64,000 bases of DNA, taken from contig CM065298.1 of NCBI GenBank assembly GCA_032871835.1, positions 97,773,891 to 97,837,890 on the forward strand, read 5' to 3'. The stretch is from Dipteronia dyeriana (lineage: Eukaryota; Streptophyta; Magnoliopsida; Sapindales; Sapindaceae). Position numbers and translations under genes: made by a program. Positions 12,480-24,930 of this stretch are shown here, piece by piece (the stretch's first letter is position 1; each line of letters starts with the position of its first letter). Under the pieces are notes generated by a model. The model saw only the letters and a program-made list of their open reading frames with translations. It had not been told where the DNA came from and did no database searches.

Positions 12480-14865
12480 ACATGACCGTGGTTCGGTTCA
12501 AACCGTGGAATCAAACTGGAACCATGGTTTTGGTTTGGAAACAGTGAACCTTAGAGTGTCAGCTCCGGCTATTTAAAAAAAAATTGACATGGAACCTGCT
12601 GTTCGAACCGAAATCAGTTCTGGTTTTGGAACCGACAATTTAAGACATTTTTTTTGTTTTAAAGAAAAATTTTGAAATTTTTTTAACCGTTAGGCCTAAA
12701 CGGTCACCAGACCGTTGGACCCTAACGTCTATCACCTAGACGTTGGGTCCAACGGCCTAGCGATTGTTTGTCCCAATGACCAAATTTTGTTTTGTTTTTT
12801 TCTTCTCATTTTTTTCTATAAATACCCCCCCACCCCCTTCTCTCTAATTCTGTTCAATTCAATCAGTTGTTTATATTTGTTTTATTGCAATTATTTTCTT
12901 TTTAATCAATTTGAAATCATTGTGGACATTTTTTGAAATTTATTTCAAAAAATAAATTTCAAATTTATTTCCACCCATTTTTTTGTAATTTGTTCAAGAG
13001 TTTTTTTACAATTCAATTTTTTAAATGGCAAGTGGAAGTGGAAGTGGAGCTGCTGACACTCCAAGGCGTTCCATTTCCAGGACTGGTAAGGGTCGTATGT
13101 CGGAGCCGGTGCTGGTTCAACCAGATAATATTGGTTATGACGACACTACTTGCCATGAGTTCCTGTAATGATAAGCCTATGTTGAATCCCTAAACTATCC
13201 AGCCTATCATAATCCCCCTTTAATAATTTCCGAACCCGATACTGGCAAGCCTAGCCCCAATATCACAAGCCAATCAGAAAGTATGCCAAATCCCTCTCCA
13301 GATCCATATTTTGATATACCACATATTGAAGAGATCTTTGAAAATGATACGAAGCAGCCCAAATTTGATCTCTTCATATACCATATGAAGAAAATTACTG
13401 AAGAGGATGGAATGAGGTTAGCGGTTTGCAATTACTGACCCAAAGAATTTAAGTGGACTAAATCTGAAGGATACGACACATTTTGGAAGCATATTACATC
13501 CCCGTCATCCAGTAGAACATGTCAGGTCGAGTACACAATCTCAAATTTTTAGGTTCGCTACCCCTAATAATCAATTATTTGAATATAGTGATCATAATAG
13601 AGAAGAATGAGCTAGAATGGTAGCTGTAGAACATTTACCTTTTGGTTTTGGTAAAAATGTTGGTTTTATTAATTATTGTAATAGAGAATTAAATCTTGTT
13701 GCATGTCGTGTTCTTAGATACACTCTCATACGTTCACTTTATGATGTTTATAAAAAAAGAAAGAAAAAAGGATTTTGCAAAAGGATTTTAAGAACTATAA
13801 AGGTCTTCTTTCCATATATGCTGACATATGAACTGACCATTGGCGAATGCATTCATACTTGGGTGTAACTTATCATTATATGAACAAAGCATGGATAATA
13901 AAAAAAAAAAGAATTCTTGTGGTTATCGTAGAATTTATGGTCCATCATTGAACATTAGTGTTTCACAAACTCAAAATGTATCCCATACTCGATCTTCTGG
14001 ATTGTTAGTGTTAGGGTCTCAACTGTTATCTCAAAAGACCAAAAAATTATGAGTTTCATCTTCTTCTTCATCAAGCTCGGTCTTATATTCCGAGATTGAA
14101 ACTTATCACAATACCAGTTTTGAGCTTATTGGAGATAGTGATGTGGAACAATTTGATATCCTATGTAGGGATAGGGATCATGAAAAACACTTCTTAATCT
14201 TGGCTCTAATAGCCAAAAAAATTCTTGCAACACTAGTTTCTACAATGGTTGTGGAACAAGAGTTTGGCGCCGGTGGAAATATTTTGGACACAAGACGTTC
14301 ACTTTTGAGTCCAGAATCAATTAAAGTCCAAGTTTGTATTGAAGATTGGACCAAGACGTAAAACACACAACAAGAATTCGGACACGAAGCACTCTACAAT
14401 TTCTTCGACGATGACCACACCACTAGAAAGGAAGGCATCGATTAGTTACAGATTTACAGTCCCAACTCACCTCATGGCTTACGGCTTCACCTAACCGGCA
14501 ATAAAAGGTAAACGAACTACGTTATTTTTGATTCCTCTAAACCTCAAGAGGGTACATAGGCAAATTAATTGTGGTACAAATTAAGTGCAAGACCAATTTA
14601 AATAGTTTAGTTTTATAATTTTATTTTAATTTATTTTTTTTAGATTTTTTATATATTTATTTTATTTTAATTTCGGCTTACCCAATAAAATTTATTTACA
14701 ATTTCACATCATTACATGTCTTTTGTCTAATATATATTTTTTAATTTAGTCTAATAGTATGTAAAAATAAATTAAAAAAAACACACAAACCGAATCGCCT
14801 AAACCACCGAACCGGACCAAAACCGAATCGCAATCTACTCTGACTTGAACAAATAACCTAATCAA
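12480..14865 (+). mobile_element. hAT-family DNA transposon, internally deleted
   Basis: Carries recognisable hAT transposase sequence (annotated separately). Both ends are rich in GGTTCGGTT / AACCGAA motifs in inverted orientation (about 12490-12620 and 14788-14845), a common feature of plant Ac-like element ends. Possible eight-base target duplications (CCTAACTA near 12470 and CCTAATCA near 14857) are imperfect. The ends are therefore approximate. Confidence 0.65.
13025..14361 (+). pseudogene. hAT transposase remnant (BED finger, DUF-type core, hATC)
   Basis: The reading starts with ATG at 13025 (MASGSGSGAADTPRR) and hits stops at about 13165. Homology resumes with the acidic linker, then a BED-type zinc finger near 13390-13490 (RLAVCNY, then a stop where the second Cys of C-x2-C is expected, then FKWTKSEGYDTFWKHI). 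The conserved block with EHLPFGFGKNVGFI follows at 13620-13860. After a large internal deletion the C-terminal hATC dimerisation region appears at 14160-14361, with VVEQEFGAGGNILD and RRSLLSPESI. Multiple stops and the missing catalytic core make it non-functional. Family assignment to Ac-like hAT is confident from the BED and hATC motifs. Confidence 0.85.
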
Positions 14866-15030
14866 TTTTACATTTGTAATAAGTTATCCAAATGAAAAAA
14901 AACAAACCTATCATAGTATTTTAATTTGTAAAATTTATCCATATATCTAACAAATTAAGGTCTTATACGACTTTAAATTTAAAAAAAAAAACTGTTCGTT
15001 TATTTCTTTTTTGTTGTTTAACTTTAAAAG
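14866..15030. other. AT-rich spacer, no gene seen
   Basis: Poly-A and poly-T rich sequence between the hAT element and the point where the HD-ZIP IV 3' flank resumes. Confidence 0.4.
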
Positions 15031-15173
15031 GATGATGTTGGGCTGTCTTGACATTTTTATAAAATGCTTCAAAGTGTCTTCTTAGTTATAATTTTCTTCA
15101 TCTTGCATGTGGTTTATAATTGCTTTATATTGCAAGAAAACATCCTTGAATTATGTTGGGGAGACAAAATTAA
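15031..15173 (+). other. remnant of duplicated HD-ZIP IV 3' flank (part 2)
   Basis: The sequence from GATGTTGGGCTGTCTTGAC to GGGGAGACAAAA aligns with 47928-48080 downstream of the main HD-ZIP IV gene. It is the continuation of the pseudogene copy at 10437-11430 after the inserted elements. Confidence 0.7.
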
Positions 15174-16349
15174 GGTCCCGTCCTGTAGCTGTTTTTCTGT
15201 CCGTTTTCGTTTTTATTTTTAAAAAATGATTTTAAAAACTTGTTCGTTAACCGTTTTTCATTTTACTTTAAAAAAAAAACGAAAAACAAAATCATTGTTA
15301 AAAGTGAAAGATTTGAAAAAAACAAAATACTTGTTTTTTGTTTTTGTTTTTGTTTTTCATTTTGTTTTTCACTTTTTTATATAAAAAAAATATTTTTTTT
15401 AAACTGTTAATTGTACTATCATACGTTTGATATGACTAGGAAAAGATGAGAAAAATTTTTCAAATGACCAAAGTGCCCCTCATATATATATATATATATA
15501 TTATGATATATAATATTATAATATTATATATTTTATGTATATATTATATAATATTAATATATCATATATACATAATATGTTTTATATATATTATAATATA
15601 TAATATTATCAAATATTAATATATATAATATATATATATAATAGTAATAAATATTATATAAAATATTATATCTTATACTATTACATAATTAGTTTATTAA
15701 TATTCTTTAATATATATAATATTATATATGTATATATAATATATCTAATATTATATATTTATATAGGATATAATGTAATATAGTATGTATTGTTGCATAT
15801 AAAAAATATAATATAATATAATATATAAAATAATATATGTAATAATATATATAATATTATAATATAAATTATAATATATGTAATAATATTTAATATATAT
15901 TTTATTTATTATTATAATATGTATATATATTATATATACAGATAAATTTTTATTATAATATATATATATATATTATAATTATTTATTTATAATTTAAGAG
16001 TTTAGTTTTGATTAATTCATTTTTTGATATTTTTTTTAATTAACTTTTTATGTGTTACTTTTGTTCAATTTAAAAATTATAACACAAAAGTTATATTGGT
16101 TAATTATTTAATCACTTTGTTTATAGGTGTGATTATATTAAATAAAATACCAAATTGATATTTCAATTTTTGATAGTTTTCGGTTAACTTACTAGATGCG
16201 TTTTTTCCGTTTTCATTTTTAAAATACAGCTTTCAGTATATGCTATCAGACGCGTTTTTAAAATTCGAAACTGAAACCAAAAATATTTTTTTCATTTTCT
16301 TTTTTATTTTCGAAAAACAGTAACTGAAAAACACTTACAGGACGGGCCC
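15174..16349. mobile_element. Harbinger-like MITE with a TA-rich core
   Basis: Inverted ends GGTCCCGTCCTG and (complement) GGGCCCGTCCTG, 11 of 12 identical, continuing with similarity into the TGTTTTTC region. TAA stands on both sides (15171-15173 and 16350-16352). The centre (about 15480-15980) is almost pure A/T with many TATATA runs. 1176 bp, no open frame of note. Removal rejoins GGAGACAAAATTAA with AGGATGGAGGTGTGCGAG, matching the uninterrupted flank at 48068-48105. Confidence 0.75.
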
Positions 16350-16460
16350 TAAAGGATGGAGGTGTGCGAGTGTTCAATGAGATGAGTACACACCACAACG
16401 TCTAAGAAAATGTTTGTCATTATGAGTTCTATTATATTCGAAATATATTTGTTTTTGATG
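16350..16460 (+). other. remnant of duplicated HD-ZIP IV 3' flank (part 3)
   Basis: GGAGGTGTGCGAGTGTTCAA and following bases align with 48093-48205 and 49045-49155. It stops at GTTTTTGATG where copia element D begins and resumes at 21502. Confidence 0.75.
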
Positions 16461-16754
16461 TGAAAATTTCGTAAATAAGAGAAGGAGAAGAAAAGATGTG
16501 TGTAGTAGCAATTGAAAGAAAAGAATTCAGTATTTTTCTGTATATATTTTTGTGATACATTGCTAAGATATATACAAGAACTCTCCCGTAATAGGAAAAG
16601 AAAGTAAATAATTATAGTCAATCAATTCTAAGTCAATACAATAATAACAAAATCCTAAATAATAACTAATTACAATCAATCAATTGTAAGTCAATACAAT
16701 AATAACAAATTGATTGATTGTAATAATAAAGAAGATTAGTTTTCTATTTTAACA
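16461..16754 (-). repeat. 3' LTR of copia element D
   Basis: Begins TGAAAATTTCG and ends TTTTAACA; nearly identical to 21207-21501. The adjacent polypurine tract (element sense CTTGAGGTGGAG) is at about 16755-16770. Confidence 0.9.
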
Positions 16755-16759
16755 CTCCA

Positions 16760-18149
16760 CCTCAAGTTGGAGAGTAGATGTCAAGAACTCCCAACTTGCC
16801 AAGTAGTGAGTGGAAAGCAACATGTCCTAATGGTTTAGTGAACATGTCTGCAATTTGTTTCCCACTTTATATAAAGACGATTTAAAGTTCTCATTTTGTA
16901 CACGAACTGTATGGTAATCTATCTCAATGTGTTTCGTTCTCTAATGAAAACCAGGTTGGCTGAGATATAGATTATTGCTTTATTGTCACAGAAAAGTTGG
17001 GATGGTTTCGGATGGGACACCTGAAAATCTCGCAACAAATACCATTGCCAAGTTAATTCGCATGTGGTTAATGCTAGGGACCTATATTCGGACTCAGCTG
17101 AAGATCGAGATACTGTGACCTACTTCTTACTTTTCCATGAAATAAGTGAGTTTCCAAGGAAAACACAATAGCCTGTGATGGATCGCCGTATGTCTGAACA
17201 ACTTCCCCAATCTGCATCATAAAAATCTGTCAATTGTAGCTTGCCATGTGAAGGAAATAAGAGACCCTGACCTAGAGCATTTTTCAAGTAGCGTAGCACG
17301 TGATGAACAACTTCAAGATGTGGTTTTCTAGGTTCTTTCATGAACTGGCCAAGCGTATTGACTGAATACATGATCTCTGGTCTTGTGATGGTAAGATAAA
17401 TTAATTTTCCAATCAACATTCAATCGTAAGTCAGATAATTAAGTAACTCCCCTTCATTCGAAACAAGTTTCAGGTTCTACTCAGTTGGGAATTTCGCTAG
17501 TTTGGCACCCAGTAGACCAACTGCCTCAAGTATGTCAAGTGTATACTTTTGTTGGTTGATGGAAATTCCTTCTTTAGAGTGAGCTACTTCAATCCCAAGA
17601 AAGTATTTCAAGGATTCAAAATCTTTAATTCGAAAACAAATGCCTAAAAAACCCTTTACGTTTTGATTTACCTTTTCATTATTGCCTATGACAATTATGT
17701 CGTCAATATAGAGAAGAATAGCAGTAAAGGGACTGTCACGGACCTTAGTGAATAGAGAATAATATGTTCGTGATTCTTGGAAGCCAAACTTTTGAATTGT
17801 AGAAACAAACTTGTGAAACCAACTGAATGGAGCTTGTTTTAGTCTGTAAAGAGATTTATAAAGTTGACAAACCAAGTGTTGTTCCCCTGTCGACGGAAAT
17901 CCGGTGGAAAATCATATTGACTTCCTTAGTCAAATCTCCATGAAAGAATGCATTATGTACATCAATCTGATAAAGAGACCAGTTATGCATAGAAGCATTG
18001 TCTATGAGGCATCGAAGAGTTGTAAGTTTGGCCACAAGAGCAAATGTTTCAATATAATCAATCCCCTCACGTTGTGTAAATCCCTTGGCCACATTACGAG
18101 CCTTATATCTTTTAACAGGTCTATTGGAGTTATATTTGATCTTATACAC
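16760..18149 (-). pseudogene. copia element D: reverse transcriptase and RNase H
   Basis: Minus-strand RT from about 18149 (KGFTQREGIDYIETFA, then YQIDVHNAFFHGDL), followed by LYRLKQAPFSWFHKF near 17850 and the catalytic YIDDIIVIG near 17700, which is intact. The conserved RT-RNase H connection (ISINQQKYTLDILE) is at about 17560. RNase H continues through 17419-17120 (TDFYDADWGSC) to about 16800. A stop near 17420-17476 and others in the last part break the frame. Family call is certain; activity is lost. Confidence 0.9.
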
Positions 18150-19750
18150 CTATTTACACCCAATAGGACGATGCATGTGAGGCAGCGGAACCATGCTCTA
18201 GGTGTGGTTTGTTTCAAGAGCAGAAAGATCATCATTCATGGCAGTAACCCACTGAGGGTCTTGACAAGCCTATTCATAGGCTACTGGTTCAACCAAGTGT
18301 GAAATAGTGTGGATAAATGACTTGTGAGCAAAAGAAAGATTGGAGTATGAAATATACCTTGATATTGGGTGACGTGTGCCGGACATGACTAAAGAAGATA
18401 AGCATGGAACAAGAAGCTTGGAATGGTTAACTTCGTAATCTTAGAGATGTGAAGGAAGTCGGGTTGGGTGATATGATCGTTTAGATGTGAGAGTGGTGTT
18501 AGTGGTGATTCTTTCTTGGTATCGGTCGGTGGTAGTTGTTATACGTAAGTCTTGCCCCGTGTACTCATCAACAGAAAGTTCTGTGCTGTGGTGTTGCATG
18601 TTGGGTGCATCAACAGATGGATTTGAATGAGAATCAATAGGAGGTGTCTCAACATCAATCATGTTAGGTTCCTATGTGGGTATATCAGGTATGTGGGCCG
18701 ATGGGATGATGTTACATATGTTAATATGGGTTTCTAATGGTAAAGGTAAGGTTAGACCGTCATTTTTATCGCTGAATCATTGTGGGGTATGGAAAAATGG
18801 TTTCATGAAATACCATGTCACGGGAGATGAATAACAATTGAAAATCTAAATCATAAACACGATACCTTTTTTGTCCAAGAGGGTAATCAAGAAAAACACA
18901 CTTTCTAGCCCCAGTACCAAATTTATGATGGGGAATGAGATTGGTAGCAAAACATAGACAACCAAACGTCTGAAGGTGAGAGTATGCGGATGATTTGTTG
19001 TAAAGGCGTTGATACGGTGTTTGATAGGATAGGACATGTGTGGGTAAACGGTTTATCAAGTAGCAGGTTGTTTGTAGGCTTCCTCCAAAAAATGTTAAGG
19101 TAGTGTGGCTTGAAACCTAAGGGAACGACCCACATTTAAAAGATGACTATGTTTTCGTTCTACAACTCCATTTTGTTAGGATGTATATGGACAAGAGTGT
19201 TGAAATTGGGTACTAACTTCTTGAAAAAAAAAATTGTAATGCTAAAAATTCTTTCCAATTATCAGACCGCAAAGCCTTGATTCTAGAATGAAATTTAGTT
19301 TTGACCCATGAAAAAAATGACTTAAGCAATGAATGATTGAGTTTCAAATTTAAAGCTCATAAGGTGAATCCAAGTGAAACATGAATAATCGTCAACAAAG
19401 GTTAAAAAGTAATGAGCTCCTAAATGGGAATTAATTCTATGTGGTCCCTAAATGTCATAGTGAATCAAATCAAAAGGTGCAACGGTATTTACTGAACTAG
19501 AAGGAAAAGACAAACGAGTCTATTTGGCTAAAGAGTAACCATCACAAAAAAAAAATTGAATCAGATTAAATTTTTGAATTGTTCTTGGAAAGTGTCTAAA
19601 GTGGTGTGGAGGATGGATGTCCCAAATGTTGATGCCAAAGATTTGGTTTGCAGGTGGTTTGATGGGCAAAACGTGATTGATGGCTTTATCTGAAATAATA
19701 TAGAACATTAAGCTGCTTGCCTAGGCCAATCATCTTCTTTGTAGCCATGT
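18150..19750 (-). pseudogene. copia element D: integrase region
   Basis: Minus-strand integrase in several frames. The preintegrase finger region lies near 19700-19500, then the core, with VVERKHSHLL near 19165 retaining the third catalytic acidic residue and a stop four codons before it. The C-terminal part starts at 19059 with INRLPTHVL and FGCLCFATN. A Ser/Thr- and His-rich linker (18662-18441) leads to the RT. Several stops and frameshifts are present. Confidence 0.85.
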
Positions 19751-19751
19751 C

Positions 19752-21180
19752 CTACATCACACAACAATCAGGATAAAAAGTCACAGTATAACCCAATGCT
19801 CGAGTGAGTTTGCCAACCGACATTAAATTAACTCTAAACTTTGGGACATGAAGGACATCATTCAGAGTTTTGCTATCTGACGACTTAGTAGACCCAACAG
19901 ATTCAATTCTTGTTTGACCACTATTTGGCAATTGAACAAAATTATATTTAGCAGTTGTCTTGTCTAATATTGGTAAGGTAATGGAAATATGGTCGATAGC
20001 CCCACTGTCTATAATCCATTTTGCAATCGATAATGACTCGATGTTATAACAAGAAGGCAGACAAGTACCTGTGGTGTTTGCAAGAGGTGAGATATTACCA
20101 GTATCGTTTCGAATAAGTGCCATAAGCTAATCGTACTCCTCAGAAGTAAGAGTCGTGTTGGGGGATCTTTGTGTGTCATAGCTCTCATCAATTATTGAAT
20201 TATGGGTCGTAGGTCTCTTCCCTCTTGCCTTCACATATTTCCCATGAAATTTATGTCTAGGTGAAAAACCGTGGATGTAATAACAGCGATCAACAGTATG
20301 ATAATTCTTACCACAATAAGAATAGATCTTCGTCTTGCTAGTTGCGGTCAACCGTTTCTTGTCCTCCGATTGACTTATCTCCGCCAGAATGAACGATCTT
20401 GACTATAAGCCTTATTGATTTTTAGAAATTTACATTGCAGCATGCCCTATTTTCTCACATTGTGCAGCAACGTCAAATTGTTTCTCCTGTTGAAGTACTA
20501 AAGCAAGAGCCCTGCGTGTATCTGGGAGAGAACTCATCATGAGAATTGAACCCCGCACGGTAGCAAATGATTCGTTGAGTCCAATCAAGAATTGCATAAC
20601 TTTTTCTTTCTCCTCATGCCCAACAAAATCTTTTAATCCTCCAAATATGCAAGAAATCAGATTGTGGTAAGAAGCCAATTCATCCCATAATGATTTTAAC
20701 TTGATGTAATAGAAGAAAATTGATTGGTGTCCCTGTCGTAGTTTCACAATCTCTTGTTAGATTTGATAGATTCGGGAATCATTCCTTTGTGAAAATCATT
20801 CTTTCAGATTGTTCCACACCTCAGTTGCAGTATCTGTATAAATAATACTTCCAGCAATATTGGGTTGAACCGAATTCAAGATCTAGGATAATACCATGTG
20901 ATTGCATCATTCCCACGTCGAAAATTTAGGGTCGGCTGTTTACGGTGCTTGTATTATTTCGTTGATGAATTCGATCTTGTTTTTGATACTCAAAGCAATT
21001 CGCTTCGCGTGGCTCCATTGTCCATAATTTCCCCCTTCAAGTGTTTTGGAAACCAAAACGAGACCCCAGATGATCCGAGTATTGTAAGGTGAAGGAATCC
21101 GTTCTGTCTACAGCTTTCTCTATTATCTTTTCTATAAGAACATTCTCATCTCCTTTCTTGTTTTGTGTGGTGGAAGACAT
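19752..21180 (-). pseudogene. copia element D: gag and protease
   Basis: Gag probably starts with ATG at 21180 (MSSTTQNKKGDENVL), immediately inside the primer-binding site. The central gag segment is 20747-20430 (FYYIKLKSLWDEL). A degenerate zinc knuckle, YSYCGKNYHTVDRC, follows near 20330, with the first Cys replaced. The protease at 20123-19752 has WIIDSGAIDHIS, so the DSG triad is kept. Stops lie between the blocks. Confidence 0.85.
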
Positions 21181-21206
21181 GTTCAGAACCTAGAGCTCTA
21201 ATACGA

Positions 21207-21501
21207 TGAAAATTTCGTAAATAAGAGAAGGAGAATAAAATATGTGCGTAGTAACAATTGCAAGAAAAGAATTCAATATTTTTCAGTATATATTTTTGTG
21301 ATACATTGCTGAGTTATTTATACAAAAACTTTCCCGTAATAGTAAAGGAAAGTAAATAATTACAATCAATCAATTCAAAGTCAATGCAACAATAACAAAA
21401 TCCTAAATATAACTAATTGCAATCAATCGTTTGTATGTCAATGCAATAATAACAAATTGATTGATTGTAATAATAAAGAAGAATAGTTTCATATTTTAAC
21501 A
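21207..21501 (-). repeat. 5' LTR of copia element D
   Basis: 295 bp, TGAAAATTTCG...TTTTAACA. The neighbouring primer-binding site reads TCGTATTAGAGCTC in element sense, one base off the usual TGGTATTAGAGC. Confidence 0.9.
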
Positions 21502-21630
21502 TCATGATAACTTTTTTTTTAAAAATGTATGTCGTGTTTTAATAGGTAGATGTAACATTTAAGCAAAAGAAAATATTTTGTACATCAGGTGCACTAGGCC
21601 ACTAGAGATATGACATGTGGTTGTATGTGC
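21502..21630 (+). other. remnant of duplicated HD-ZIP IV 3' flank (part 4)
   Basis: Continuation of the flank after element D. ATAACTT..., ATGTATGTCGTG and GAGATATGACATGTGGTTG align with 48209-48345. Similarity ends near 21630. Confidence 0.7.
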
Positions 21631-23875
21631 TCTATAGGGAACTAGAGAAAAAGAGTATAGAGAGATAGGTATTGTATTGACATGTATGGACATGTATCGA
21701 AGTACAAGACAAATATAAACACATTGTTTGATACTTTGAGGTATATAATCAAATAATGAGTTTATTGGGATTGATTACTCCAAAATGAGCACATGTAACA
21801 GTACAGAGCCGTTGCAGTACCACAATTGATTGATTATACCACTATTTAGTCAAGTAAAGTTTTAATGATCGAATTAAACTACTCAAATCTAATTTAAATT
21901 AAACTACAACTAGGATGAAATTAATGAGACTAAACAAGCAAGTAAACAAATCAAAGCCACACACAAATAAGATATTGTATTAGTTACAGGAAAAATAGGC
22001 TAAGACCATGAATCTACCCAATTCTTACCAATTTATAGACACGCCATTGTAGATAAATTATGCAAGTGTAAATGTAGACTCATGACAACCTTCAATTAGT
22101 CTTTACTAACTCTTAAGTAATATAGACAACACTTATATGCACCAATAATTTATCTCTCTAGGTTATCCAAAACACACACAAGTTCATTAAGCTTTGTGGT
22201 TTACTGCTTGAGTCCTAGAGACTAGCCTTGAGTATCTCTACCTTACTAGATCTCTGTCGTGCATTTCATTGAGCACGTTGTGTGCTTCTTCTCTCGGTAC
22301 ATCACACAACAACCAAATAAACATTAAATGCTAGCTAAAAACACAATATTAATTATAGCATGAAATACACATACATAAACACAAGTAATGGAGACAAAGT
22401 AGTGGTCTTTATTGATAATTCATGGTAAAGGCTTCATCTTGGTCTTAGCCAAGAAGGATTTAGTTCATAATACAATATATGGCTATAAAAGATATGTAAT
22501 GAGTACAAGCCATAAATGAATATAAATAAATGTAAAGAGTGAAAGGATAAGAGTAAACTAAGTAGAAGAACTCTTTATCTCTTTCTTGTTTCTGATAGAC
22601 TTTTTTTTTCTTTGACTTATTTTTCTCCAAGATGTGATTTTTGATGGTTGATCTAGGTAAAGAAATGAGGTGGTGAGTGTTTGGTGAAGTTGGATTTGGG
22701 TTTAGATCGTGATTTGATGAAGGTTTTGGGTGATTTAGTGAAGGTTTTAGGTAAAACTCGATTCTTGGATTTTTAGGATTGGTATGAGAGTGTTTAGAAT
22801 TCAAGAGTCGTCTAATAGGTCCTGAAGAAGAGCTGAAATGGGGTACATATATGTTTGGAATTAAGGCATAAAACCCTAGGCATTCTTTCTAGAAAAAAGA
22901 AAATCGTTGTTCACTCGTTGTACATAGGGCGGGTGTACAACGGTTCTTTTTCAATATCTGTACAATGAAAGAGGGGCAAGTGAGAAGCGGTGAATCATGG
23001 AGCAAATCCGTTGTTCACCCGTTATACATAGGGCGGGTGAACAACAATTCTTCAAAACTTGTTCTTCAAACTACGGTTCGTAAGGTGGAAATGGGACGAG
23101 TCAGAGGCAGGTGATCTCTAGAATGATTCCGCCCTACGCACGTTGTACGTAGGGCAGTTGTAGAGCGCTTGTTGAGCGATTTAGGCTCTAATTCATCAAA
23201 AATACTGATATGACCTAAACTTCTTCTATCTTTACCAAAATACCCTCGTAAGCTTAGAAACCTTCACAAGCTAGATTTATCCATCAAATACTTGATTTTA
23301 CCAGGAATACGGATGCAAGATGATAGGAAATAGGGCTACACAAAGTGTAGAAATAAGCATTATCATGGATCCGCTGAAATTTGGATATACCCTCACAACA
23401 TTGGGGATAAAATATCTTGACACTAACATGGAGGGAGAGGGAGAGGAAGAGGGAGAGGTGCACCAACTAAGCTAACAAGGGATGTGTGGTGGCTATCTTT
23501 ATATATAAAAGACTTTATCCAATTAATGACATTTCACTATAATATTACCCTATGAAAATTGCACTAACTTCCCCTGTATATGTGAATTGCACTCTCCAAA
23601 AATTAATCTACTGATTATAGAGACATGTCCTAAAAATTGAACTATTCTATGTGGATGCACGTGGTAAGTGAGTGAAATCTTAATTAATGTGTAACCACTC
23701 ACTAATGGTCACATCACAAGTTGAGAAGTCTAGTGTATGTCTACATCAAAGGCTTTATCCAAATTCCAAAGAGTGCCATTTTTAAAAAAATTAACCAAAA
23801 TAAAATAACAAAACAACTTACTGATTCTACAATACTGTCAATTGACACACTTAAAGTGGTTATTAAAATATATGA
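21631..23875. other. no gene seen; unclassified repeat-like sequence with a diverged triple repeat
   Basis: AT-rich sequence without a credible gene. The frame at 22460-22804 (minus) is low-complexity Asn/Pro/Ser/Lys and matches no family I know. A motif TACATAGGGCGGGTG recurs at 22921, 23025 and, diverged, 23146, each followed by an ACAAC-type tail, giving three units of about 104-121 bp. A GGGAGAGG-rich purine stretch lies at about 23431-23460. Confidence 0.4.
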
Positions 23876-24930
23876 GTGTGTATGTTTACCATGCAAGTGT
23901 ACGGATCGTTAAATGATCGCATAACAGTGAGTACGAGTTCGTTCCACAGAGGTGTCATCGTTGACCACCTCATACAAAGAATTATTGAGAGCAATGTAAA
24001 TAAGAACATGTAAATGGTGAGAATGGTGTGTGCGAAGTGAAAGCATATTGCGATTGTTGAGAGAGAGCATGTAAATGAAAGAAAGAATACGGGGAGGTGA
24101 GAATGGTGTGTATTGTGAGGTAATCGGGTGCATGCCTTTCTAAATTACACTATTCCTAAGCTAAATTAAACTACTCCTGAAGGAAACACACCCGATTTAC
24201 TACCCACCAAGGTTGGCTTGGGTGGAATGGAGAGATACAAGAGGGTGGTCAAATTTGGTACATGAGTTCACCAAACACTTATACTAATCAAATTGATTAT
24301 TAAACATTATGCACCGTTCAACTCAAGTTCTAGAGTTTGTTCTCTTTATTAAGGAAATCAAAATCAAATCATCACTCTCCTAGGGACACGGAATGATTAA
24401 TAGCCAAATATCTATTAATGCACAAGAACAATGAACCAAAGTCTAATCTAGCGTGATTATGAATAAACCAAGCTTCATCCACTAAATAGAGCTAATAATC
24501 AAGACCATGGACAATTGTTCAAACAATACATAAATCCTAACTCTCTTGTACTCAAATCATTCAATACATATCAATTTTAAATATTCATCAACATACAAAC
24601 AAGAATAAGACACCACTCTACACTATATTACACTACATAACGCTACTCTAAAGTCTCATTCAAGGTTGCACATCAATTTCTACTCATCCACTAATTAACA
24701 TGCATGTCAAGATAAAAGATTAAATCATAATAATTATAAAGAATAAAACAAACACAAATCAAATCAAAAGAAAATACATTGCATAAAGAGCTGAAGTGTT
24801 GGTTTACAAACATTCCCTAGTGGAGATACATATCAAAGAAGAAAATAAAACTAAGAGAAGAGTAAAAGATAGAGAAAACCCTAGAAGCCACAGTTATGAT
24901 CTCATCCAAGAAGTCTCCATTTTGACGTGA
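23876..24930. repeat. unclassified dispersed repeat, copy 1
   Basis: Contains GGTGAGAATGGTGTGTG (twice), TTAAACATTA and TTCAAGTTCTAGAGTTTGTTCTC, which recur in the same order at 32930-33430. No coding sequence. It probably represents the non-coding part of a larger retroelement family, but I cannot classify it. Confidence 0.45.

Larger units (their letters stand above)
16461..21501 (-). mobile_element. complete copia retrotransposon D
   Basis: A 5041-bp minus-strand Ty1/copia element with two LTRs (294 and 295 bp), primer-binding site, gag, pol and polypurine tract. Flanking five-base duplications are TGATG (16456-16460) and TCATG (21502-21506), one mismatch. Without the element, ...TTTTGATG joins ATAAC..., as in the intact paralogous flank at 48202-48216. 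It carries stops and is no longer autonomous. Confidence 0.9.

Noticed and set aside
22460..22804. Minus-strand frame of 114 codons
   Set aside because: Low-complexity Asn/Pro/Ser/Lys sequence in repeat DNA; no start context, splice signals or homology that I recognise.
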